Positions 57,801-64,000 of a DNA stretch of 64,000 bases are shown one piece after another. The notes under the pieces were generated by a model that had not been told where the DNA came from, did not search any database, and saw only the letters and a list, made by a program, of their open reading frames with translations. The stretch is from the NCBI RefSeq assembly GCF_047511655.1, contig NC_133390.1, forward strand, positions 160,701,583 to 160,765,582, given 5' to 3'. The stretch is from Castor canadensis (Eukaryota > Chordata > Mammalia > Rodentia > Castoridae). Both the position numbers and the translations under genes were made by a program. The number at the start of each line of letters is the position of its first letter. Position 1 is the first letter of the stretch.

Positions 57801-59174
57801 CATAAGAGGGAGTTGACAGGCATCTGTGTTGGACCTGTGGCAGAGACTGCATCACATCACCCCCAGCTGTGGTAGGGTAAGCCTCCTCAGGGACTGGGTG
57901 TGAGCAGGGAAAGTCAGAAAGGAGAGAACGTTAAACATGGAGGAATATTTTTGTCTTTTAGAGCAAGTGTGTTCCCTTCCAGTAAGTCTTAGTCTGCTTT
58001 TCATTTTCCTGGTTTCATAAATGTCAGGGCACTGCAGAACCTTTCCCTCTTCTGTGTTAGGGGTTGGGGTAACGCCCACCTCAATGAAAGGGCAGCACTC
58101 AGGAGCTATTGGGCCCTTAGAGAGTGCAGGGCCAGCATCGCCATGTATGAAGTTTTCAGGAGGAGCTGGGAGTTCAGATTTAATGGGAAGCCATCCAATT
58201 GGCTTAAATTTTTGAAAATAACTCTAAGCCAAGTGAAATTTGCCTGTGGACCAGATGAGGCCTGTATAGTCTGTGACTAGAGTGCCTGGGTTAGCCTGGC
58301 CTCTCTGATATCCTTCCTGGCCATAGCACACTGTGTGTTGTTTCCCAGAGGAGAGGAACCTAGATAGGAGCAGACTGAGTCTGTTCCAGATTGTTCACTG
58401 GCATGAGCCTGAATGCCCTGGGGCAGGCTTGTCCCTTCCAGTAGTTCAACCTCTTTATTAGCGCAGTGAATAGGCTGGGCCTGAATCTGTGGTTTTGAAC
58501 TGTTTTTTATCTTTTCAGCAGCAAAATCTTTGTGATTTATTCCTCCTAAGATTTATCCGAAACACTTTATACAATGAATAGAACAGAGCGCCTATGGCAC
58601 TCCTCCCCAAGGGCACGTCTGCCAGGCTACACAGAGCACAGTTTGATGACTGCCTACCTGCCTGCTGCTCTCTACCCACTGCCCTGGCCTTCTGTGGGTT
58701 GGATGGGAAAAAGAGAGTGGCTGCCAAAAGGAGAGCCAGCCACAGTAGTCTGCCCCACAGCCAGCCCCTTGCTCGGTGCAACCGCAGCTTCCTGGTACTT
58801 TCTAGGCATTTCCTCCTCCTCACATGAGGCCTCCAAGGTATGCATCACTGTTTCCATTTCACAGGTGAATGCATCCAGGCGGCACAGAGAGGGGACATGA
58901 GTTGCGCATAAGATCACTTAGCTGGGAAGTGATCCAGCCCCATATACATGTGGATCCGTTATCATGGTTCCCATCCCTAGTGGTTTTTTTGGTGTGCTTC
59001 AGTTTGCAAAAGTCCCTTTCATCAGGCTTGACTCTTTTAAGCAGGACTGTTTTTATTGTCATGCAGGAGATGGAACCATCTGAGCCTAGAAGTGCAGAGG
59101 TGGTACGGAAGCCCAAGGCTACTGTTCCTTCTGTCAGCAAGAGGCCCAAGAAGGAGACAAAGAAGAAGCGGTAG
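45706..59174 (+). CDS. MANBAL: MANBAL, small single-pass membrane protein, two coding exons
   Basis: Joins 45706-45855 and 59067-59174 to give 85 residues, the usual length for this family. Residues 1-22 are acidic and Pro-rich. Residues about 24-44 ([20 protein letters not shown]) form one hydrophobic membrane span. Residues 45-85 are hydrophilic, ending in a Lys/Arg-rich tail ([11 protein letters not shown]). The protein belongs to the UPF0239 family. Despite its name (mannosidase beta-like) it has no glycosidase domain, and its function is not known to me. Orientation and distance from Ghrh match the human locus. The linker reads ...[12 protein letters not shown]. Intact, no frameshift; intron phase 0. 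Confidence 0.96.
46047..46138 (-). mobile_element. B1-like SINE
   Basis: Poly(T), 'gagacatggtcttgctctgtagcccaggctggcctgg' (in parts) and 'gactgctgggatt'; classic B1 form, missing its far end. Confidence 0.85.
46725..47160 (-). repeat. Old L1M fragment
   Basis: 'tgtagatgtgtatatgatc', 'gtccagttccatccatttac', 'ggctattgtgaactgtactacaataaac' (in parts) and 'ggtatcactggatcatatgg' are reverse L1 3' region. Confidence 0.8.
47376..47832 (+). mobile_element. 5'-truncated young L1
   Basis: Starts 'gcacatgataaaagcgagagc' and is nearly identical to 43536-43990 to the end. Flanked by AAGATTTCTTTTCATAG (47359-47375) and the same word with one T fewer (47833-47848). Confidence 0.92.
48262..48346. repeat. 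(CCTT)n/(CCCT)n pyrimidine tract
   Basis: About 85 bases of almost pure C/T on the MANBAL sense strand, merging into the poly(T) of a SINE. Confidence 0.95.
48348..48560 (-). mobile_element. Dimeric B1/ID SINE
   Basis: 'tggcagtattgaggtttaaac' to 'gagccattggcacc'. Confidence 0.9.
48640..48785 (+). repeat. L2-like fragment
   Basis: 'gataagatgcagaataaaatttcaaatctctgg' and 'cctaccccactctgcctta', in parts, are L2 words. Confidence 0.5.
48800..49000 (-). repeat. Old L1M 3' UTR fragment
   Basis: 'catataaaacatttataaac' and 'aaccatttttattactgtg' read as reverse old L1 3' UTR. Confidence 0.45.
49017..49140 (+). mobile_element. ID-like SINE monomer
   Basis: 'gggctggtggagtggctcaag' with a long (AATG)n/(AAAT)n tail. 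Confidence 0.85.
50135..50352 (+). mobile_element. Dimeric B1/ID SINE
   Basis: 'gctgggtgcctacggctcat' to 'aaacccagtaccatc'. Confidence 0.9.
50353..55000. other. Unique middle of MANBAL intron 2
   Basis: The longest SINE-free stretch in the window (about 4.6 kb). No exon with matching splice sites and no named repeat recognised. Open frames at 50791-51144 (minus), 52081-52404 and 54039-54398 look like chance. The absence of young insertions may reflect chance or selection. Confidence 0.5.
55000..55135 (+). repeat. MIR-like fragment
   Basis: 'cactgggtcagttacccag' and 'ttgagtctcagtctcctttactgtata' (in parts) follow the MIR core loosely. Confidence 0.5.
55490..55860. repeat. Ancient repeat, family not named
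   Basis: 'acttggagacagattggatgtgggg' (in parts) and 'ggtaactggatgggtggcag' recall an old mammalian repeat also hinted at near 20.1-20.3 kb. Confidence 0.35.
56110..56290 (+). repeat. MIR SINE
   Basis: 'aggttcaggtcctggctctactactgacc' (in parts), 'aggcaagtcacatgacctctctc' and 'tttgtaaaatggggcc'. Confidence 0.85.
56305..56375. repeat. (GGT)n low-complexity run
   Basis: Runs of GGT and GGC triplets, broken by TGATG and ACCAGGCG. Confidence 0.85.
56380..59040. other. Right part of MANBAL intron 2, mostly unique
   Basis: No exon recognised before 59067. MIR-like words near 58835-58925 ('tttccatttcacaggtgaatgc'). The 118-codon frame at 57349-57705 and 108-codon frame at 58574-58900 have no known domain. 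Confidence 0.45.
59067..59174 (+). CDS. MANBAL: MANBAL coding exon 3
   Basis: The acceptor TTTTTATTGTCATGCAG ends at 59066. 35 codons ([17 protein letters not shown]... KKETKKKR) and TAG. The basic tail is almost the same as that known for human MANBAL. Confidence 0.95.
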   Translation, partial: EMEPSEPRSAEVVRKPKATVPSVSKRPKKETKKKR

Positions 59175-59930
59175 AAGTGGAAGCTTGAGGGGCCAGGTTG
59201 GTGGCCTGAGCACCCTGGGACAGCTCTCCCAAGAATCAACATCCTGTTATCTTTCTGAGATGGCTGCACCGCCCTCTGACTACAGAGATCCCTACAGTCA
59301 TGATGGTCCCCAGGCTTCAGCCAGGCAGATCTTCCTTGTGCTCCTGCATTGCTTTAGAGTACAAGGGACCATAATGCCCATGACAGATGCTGCACCGAGA
59401 GGGTTTCTAGAAGTTCCGTCAGCTCTCTACTTGATCCTTGCATCCAGCCGCTAGTGGAGTCACACTCCCATTTGGAGACATGACCTAGTGCTACTGACAG
59501 GCACCCTCTCCCAGTATTTGTGCATCTCCTGCTCATTGTCACCTTCATCTCTGCTGTGTAAGGTGTCAGGCCTTGCTGTGCTTAGGTTGGGATGTCATGG
59601 TCATGCAGGGTTAGCAATCCCACATTCCTCAAAAGGCTAGGTGCCAAAGGTGCCCAGTGGGAGAACTTGTAGAAGGCCTGGACCAGATAATGCCCATTCT
59701 CCAGCACGTGGAAGGGATGTGGCTGAATGTGTGGATTTCTTGGGCACAAACTGAGCCTCTGAAATACCAGGCTTGCCACTTTCAGACCAACCTCTTTTCA
59801 TCCCACCATGACACACTTCATGACACACTTGTACCTGCATACTCTTCTCTGCAATTCTTTTATTCTCTGACCAGTGAGGAAAAGTTATGTTGAGAAATAA
59901 AGGTCAATAAACTCATGCATGCTGAACCTG
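59175..59930 (+). other. MANBAL: MANBAL 3' UTR
   Basis: About 750 unique, repeat-free bases from the stop codon to the poly(A) signals. The exact cleavage site is not visible in the sequence. Confidence 0.75.
59897..59912 (+). terminator. MANBAL: MANBAL poly(A) signals, two AATAAA ten bases apart
   Basis: AATAAA at 59897-59902 and at 59907-59912. A third lies about 30 bases further on, in a repeated 'gtcaataaactc' block. Any could be used. Confidence 0.75.
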
Positions 59931-59944
59931 CCAGTCAATAAACT

Positions 59945-61285
59945 CCGCTGCCAGGGAATGGGGCAGCCTGGGTTTCTACCTGGGAGCAAGGGAAAAGCCA
60001 GCACCCGGAGAAGTGGGACAGTGGGGCAAGATGGGCAGGACAGGGTAACTTTGGTCAGAGCAGCCCTGCAGGCCAAGCCATTCTAGAACATGTTTTCAGG
60101 AAGGGTCCAGCCAAATGCTTCCTGTGGCCTTTAGTCATTGGAAATACTGGACGTCTGTAAGCAAGTTAAAATTTCCAGTTGGTCTGGGCCCCACTCACTG
60201 CTTAGGTTCCTGTTGCCTCAGGAAGACTTACTTCTCCTCAGAGCTTGAGAAAGACCAAGTGCAGTGCAACAGAGGCCTCACACAGCCTCGGGCTATCTAC
60301 TCATGTGCCTGAATCAGCTGCTGAGGAAAACCCCTGGCCTCTGGGAAATCCGACTGTCCAGCTGGCCATGTGCCAGGCACTTTCCCAAATATTGTCAGTA
60401 TTGAGGAGGAGCTTAAGGGATGGGCAGGTGTCATCTCCACTTAGACCCAAGTCTGGGCTTCCTGAGCATGCTAGAACAGAGGCTGTTGCTCAGGTCCAAA
60501 GCCCTTTCCTTGCCATGTTGCTGATACTTAGTGTTAGTAGGTTGTGCTGTGAGGGTCTCTGTTGAGCCATTCAGGGACTTCGAAGGTCCCAGCACTGCAG
60601 CTGTCAGGAGAGGAAGCCCAGGGACTGGAGTTCTGCAGAACAAAGGACCAGATGCTAGCATGAGAAGGGCTTTCAAGGAATACTCCGTTCCATAAGCATC
60701 TCTTAGACTCATAGATACCAGGCACTGAGGCCACAGAAACAAGGAGTCTTCCCAGAAATCCACAGTGTACCTAGCTTGTTGGGGAACACAAGCATGGGAA
60801 CTGGCGTGGTGTGGGGAGCGCTCCATCAAGGGGAAGCAGCAGGTACTGTAGGATCCTGGCACAGGGGTACCGTCTCAGACCAGGGGGTCAGTCTAGCCAT
60901 GGCAGACCAGAAGTGACGAGCTGAAATCAGAGGGAGGTTATGGTGAGCGTTGGGGCCGGGCCTTTAAAGCAGACCCAGCAATGCTACCTTGGAGGTCCAA
61001 ATTCTCCCATTGTCTCCCTTAAACACCAAGCCAGAAACCAGCTCTCAGAAAGCAGGGGTGGTCATGCTTTTTCCACCCACCCTTCATTCCACGCGCAGAG
61101 TTGGGCAGAGTTGGTAGCATTCTGCTCTCATTCTTCCAGGACCTCATCTTCTTCCTATATCCCTGGTTCCTTATCAGAGGACCCAGGCCTCAGTCCTTGT
61201 CGTCTTTGCAATGCTGAAACCCCAGTCCCTAGACTTCTCTTACACCCACTCCTGAGAGAGCTCATTGGGTTCATGGCTTTAAATA
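59945..61285. other. Unique sequence downstream of MANBAL
   Basis: No exon or named repeat recognised. The 143-codon minus frame at 60431-60862 and 116-codon plus frame at 60940-61290 have no known domain. SRC would be expected further right by the human gene order. Confidence 0.45.
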
Positions 61286-61287
61286 TC

Positions 61288-61690
61288 TGAATTAATCAGG
61301 GTTCTCCAGAGAGAACCAAGAGGAGGAATTTCGTGTAAGAGATTGGTGCAAGTGACTGAAGGCTGATGAGCCCTGGGATCTGCAGGATGTAAAGCCAGGA
61401 GAGCTAGGACTGAGGCCACTGGTGTAGATCCTAGTTGGAGTCTGAAGGCCTGAGAACCAGGAGTGTGAGGGTAGAAGAATGTCCCAGCTCCTGTTGTCAG
61501 GTAGAGGGAGGTGAATCCAACTTCCCTGCCTTTTGGTTCTATCCAGAACCTCTAGAAATTAGAGGAGGCCCACTCAGCAATTTAATGCTAATCTCTCCTG
61601 GCAATGCCTCCACAGACACACCCAGAAATAATGCTTAATCCTATATCTGGACATCCAAAGCCCAGTCAAGTTGATAATTGACCATGACAT
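61288..61690 (-). repeat. Old LTR-like interspersed repeat
   Basis: 'aattaatcagggttctccagag' at the left, and 'acacacccagaaataatgc' and 'cccagtcaagttgataattgaccatgac' (in parts) at the right, are the two ends of a widespread mammalian repeat with TG...CA-type ends. Family name not certain. Confidence 0.65.
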
Positions 61691-61694
61691 AACT

Positions 61695-61880
61695 CAAATG
61701 CAGATACTTCCCAAACACGCCTCTCCAGACCTCTTCTCCTAACTGCCAGACCCAGAGATCTGACTTTCTACTCAGTTTATGCATTTGGATAGCCAACAGA
61801 TATCTCAAAGCAAATTCCTAATCTCCTCACCAGCAGCCCAAGCCTGCCTTCCTGTGGTCTTCCCCATCTTAAATTAAAAA
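61695..61880 (+). repeat. L2-like fragment
   Basis: 'atagccaacagatatctcaaagc' and 'cttcctgtggtcttccccatc' resemble L2. Confidence 0.45.
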
Positions 61881-61894
61881 ACAAAAAAAACAAT

Positions 61895-62100
61895 GACTGG
61901 ATGCTGGTGGCTCACAAATGTAACCCTATCTACTCAGGAGGCAGAGATCAGGCAGATTGCCATTCAAAGCCAGCCTGGGTAAATAGTTCTAGAGACCCTG
62001 CCTCAAAAAAAAAAAAAAAAAAAACCCATCAGTAAAGGGCTGGTGGAGTGGCTCAGGGGTGTAGGTCCTGAGTTCAAACCTCAGTACTGAAAAAAACAAA
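61895..62100 (+). mobile_element. Dimeric B1/ID SINE
   Basis: 'gactggatgctggtggctcac', a 20-A linker at 62005, and the ID arm to 'aaacctcagtactg'. Confidence 0.9.
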
Positions 62101-62187
62101 AACAAAACTATGTATAGTAAAGGTATACAACTCAATTTAATGCATGTATATTTTGTGCAGTAATTACCACAGTCAAGCTAATTAAAA

Positions 62188-62212
62188 CGTGTGTGTGTGT
62201 GTGTGTGTGTGT
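62188..62212. repeat. (GT)n microsatellite
   Basis: About twelve GT units. Confidence 0.95.
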
Positions 62213-62868
62213 TGAAAATTGGAATTCCAATACGATTTATCCCCAAGGGTTCATATAGGGAAACTTGTCCCCAGTGTGGTGGTGTGGGAGGTGATGGAAC
62301 TTCCCTTTTTTTTTTCTTTTTTTTTTGAGGTACTGGGGCTTGAACTCAGGGCCTTCACCTTGAGTCACTCCACCATCCCTATTTTTGTGAAGGGTTTTTT
62401 GAGATAAGGTCTCATGGAACTATTGGCTCAGGCCGGCTTTGAACCGAGATCCTGCTGATATTTGCCTCCTGAATAGCTAGGATTACAGGCGTGAGCCGCA
62501 GGCACCTGGCTGGAACCTCCCTTTTAAGAGGTGGGGTCTAGTTGGAGGCCCTTGAATGCATGTGGACACTGCCCACATAGAGGAATCCTGGTCTCTTGGG
62601 ATCAAGTTCTCATGAGAATGAGTTGTTACAACAGCCAGAGCCTGACCCCTGAATCCTTCTTGGCTTCCTGTCTGGTGAAAGGATCCCAGTGGTACTGCAT
62701 GTGCTCCAGCTTCAATGCTGTCAGCCACTAGCCCTCACCAGAGGCCAAGTCGATGGGGCCACTCAATCTTGGACTTTCAGCCTCCTATGAGCTAAATAAA
62801 CCTATTTTCTTTAAAAAGTAATCTGCCTGAGATATTTTGTTATCATGCTAGAAAACAGACTACTACAA
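62213..62868 (+). repeat. MST/THE1-like MaLR LTR, split by a SINE
   Basis: 'gggaggtgatgg' before the SINE, and 'gaggtggggtctagttggagg', 'tcatgagaatgagttg' and 'gagctaaataaacctattttctt' (in parts) after it. It ends '..gactactaca' as expected of this ERVL-MaLR group. Confidence 0.75.
62308..62513 (-). mobile_element. Dimeric B1/ID SINE in MaLR LTR
   Basis: Poly(T) twice, 'gaggtactggggcttgaactc' to 'gccgcaggcacctggc'. The host word 'ggaac(c)tcccttt' is seen on both sides (62298 and 62513), a likely target-site duplication. Confidence 0.9.
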
Positions 62869-62879
62869 AGAGCATCTTT

Positions 62880-62965
62880 TTTGGAGGGAAGGATTGCTGG
62901 GGTTTGAACTTGGCCTTGTGCTTGCTAAACACATGTTCTGCCACTGAGCTATATTCCCAACCCAT
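62880..62965 (-). mobile_element. ID-like SINE monomer
   Basis: 'gctggggtttgaacttggcc' to 'gccactgagctatattccc'. The host word 'aaagagcatctt' occurs on both sides (62867 and 62966), a visible target-site duplication. Confidence 0.9.
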
Positions 62966-62984
62966 AAAGAGCATCTTAATTCCT

Positions 62985-63420
62985 TCCATTGCTGAGGACA
63001 AAAACCTTGGAGTCCTCCTTGATTCTTGCTCTGTCACACACAGAAGTATCTCCTTGCAGCTTGAGCTTCAAAATCCAAAATGATATTCCATCTCACCATT
63101 TCCCTCCACTGCTGTGGTCCAGCCATCATCATCTCACCTGGGCATTGCTTCAGGGTCGTCATAGGTGGTCTGTTCTCAGCACAGCAGCCTGTTAAAACCT
63201 GTGAGATCATGTTCCCCAGCAGTTTCCATCTTGGGTCAAGGCCAAAGTCCTCACTGGGACCCACAAAGGCCTGCAAGAGACACTCCTCTGTTGATCCTAT
63301 CTCCCTCCATTTTGTCCACTACTCCAACCTCACTGGCTTCCATCTTCCTCCAACATGCCAGGTAATCTGCTTTCAGGTCCTTTGAACTTGCTGTTCCTGC
63401 TTCCTTTAGATACTGCTTGT
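62985..63420 (+). repeat. L2 fragment
   Basis: 'ccttggagtcctccttgattc', 'aagtcctcactgggacccac' and 'ccttTgaacttgctgttcctgc' follow the L2 order over more than 400 bases. Confidence 0.85.
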
Positions 63421-63424
63421 GGTG

Positions 63425-64000
63425 GGCAATATAATAGCCCCCCCAAATTCCTATATCCTAACTCCCAGGCACCTGTGGCTGTTACCTTCCATGGCAAAGG
63501 GGACATTGCAGATGTGATCAAGTTAAGGGTCTTTCAATGGGGAGATTATTCTGGAATATCCAGTTGGGCTCCATTAATCACAACAGTCCTTAATAAGAGG
63601 AGAGGACAGAGACAGAAAAGTCAAAGTTGGAAGCAGAAGTTGAAGAAATGCAGAGCCACTAGGCAAGGAACGTGGGCGACCTGCAGAAACATTAGAAGGT
63701 GCAGGGAGGGGTCCCCTGTGGAGCTTCCAGACGATGCAGCTCTGCCAACATCTTTTTGTGTGTGTGCGTGGCACTGGGGTTTGAACTCAGGGCCTCATGC
63801 TTGCTAGGCAGACACTCTACCAACCAGCCCATTTTTGTGTTGGGTATTTTCAAGATAGGGTTTCGTGAACTATGCCCGGACTGGCTTTGAACCATGATCC
63901 TCTTGATCTCTGCCTCCTGAGTAACTGGGATTACAGAAGTGAGCCACTGGCACTGGCTTCACCATCTTGGTTTTAGCCCAGCAAGACCCATTTTGAGTTC
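63425..64000 (+). repeat. MLT1-type MaLR LTR, split by a SINE and cut by the window edge
   Basis: 'aatataatagccccccc', 'gtggctgttaccttccatggc' and 'gcagatgtgatcaagttaaggg' at the left; 'gttttagcccagcaagaccc' at the right edge. This is the plus-strand form of the LTR type seen in reverse at 29480. Confidence 0.8.
63757..63957 (-). mobile_element. Dimeric B1/ID SINE in MLT1
   Basis: 'gtgtgtgtgcgtggcactgggg' (in parts) to 'gagccactggcactggc'. The tail has become a short (TG)n run. Confidence 0.9.

Noticed and set aside
59945-61290. Possible first exon of SRC, expected downstream by human gene order
   Set aside because: No CpG island, no convincing donor-linked exon and no recognisable SRC 5' sequence in the last 4 kb.
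1-64000. CRISPR arrays, operons, ribosome binding sites, bacterial-type systems
   Set aside because: The window is plainly vertebrate nuclear DNA: split genes, SINEs, LINEs, LTRs. No regularly spaced identical repeats with unique spacers were seen.

Overview
This is a mammalian genomic window. Its interspersed repeats point to a rodent, most likely of the beaver/kangaroo-rat side (Castorimorpha). About 45 SINEs are either dimers, with a B1-like 7SL-derived left arm and an ID/tRNA-like right arm, or lone ID-like or B1-like monomers. A young L1 family with a very G-rich 3' end occurs five times. The species call is an inference from repeat type, not proof.

Two protein-coding genes can be assembled exon by exon. 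Ghrh (growth hormone-releasing hormone precursor) lies on the minus strand: a predicted noncoding exon 1 with TATA box near 12.2-12.3 kb, then coding exons at 7903-7821, 7553-7449, 5869-5750 and 3378-3360. Together these give an intact 108-codon reading frame with all splice phases matching, followed by a poly(A) signal near 3.26 kb. MANBAL lies on the plus strand: a CpG-island promoter and noncoding exon 1 near 34.4 kb, coding exons 45706-45855 and 59067-59174 (85 codons), and a 3' UTR ending after two close poly(A) signals near 59.9 kb. GHRH followed by a divergently oriented MANBAL is the order known at human 20q11.23, with SRC expected beyond the right edge. No SRC exon was recognised here.

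Layout: 1-3.2 kb, L1 end, L2, and fragments of one LTR family. 3.2-12.3 kb, Ghrh with an L1 insertion and MIR/L1M relics in its introns. 12.3-34.3 kb, intergenic, with old L1, MIR, L2, MaLR LTRs and an inverted pair of LTRs (29.9-31.4 kb), plus a few AT-rich unique blocks that look like regulatory candidates. 34.3-59.9 kb, MANBAL; its 11 kb intron 1 holds a degenerate Tigger DNA transposon pierced by SINEs and an L1, and an old L1 pierced by a young one, and its 13 kb intron 2 is largely unique. 59.9-64 kb, intergenic, with L2 and several LTR relics.

The two genes have no known joint function. Ghrh encodes a secreted hypothalamic peptide; MANBAL encodes a small, uncharacterised membrane protein. 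No CRISPR arrays, functional tRNA or rRNA genes, or complete mobile elements were found. I saw no undescribed multi-gene system; the most interesting points are details of Ghrh and the nested repeat architecture.
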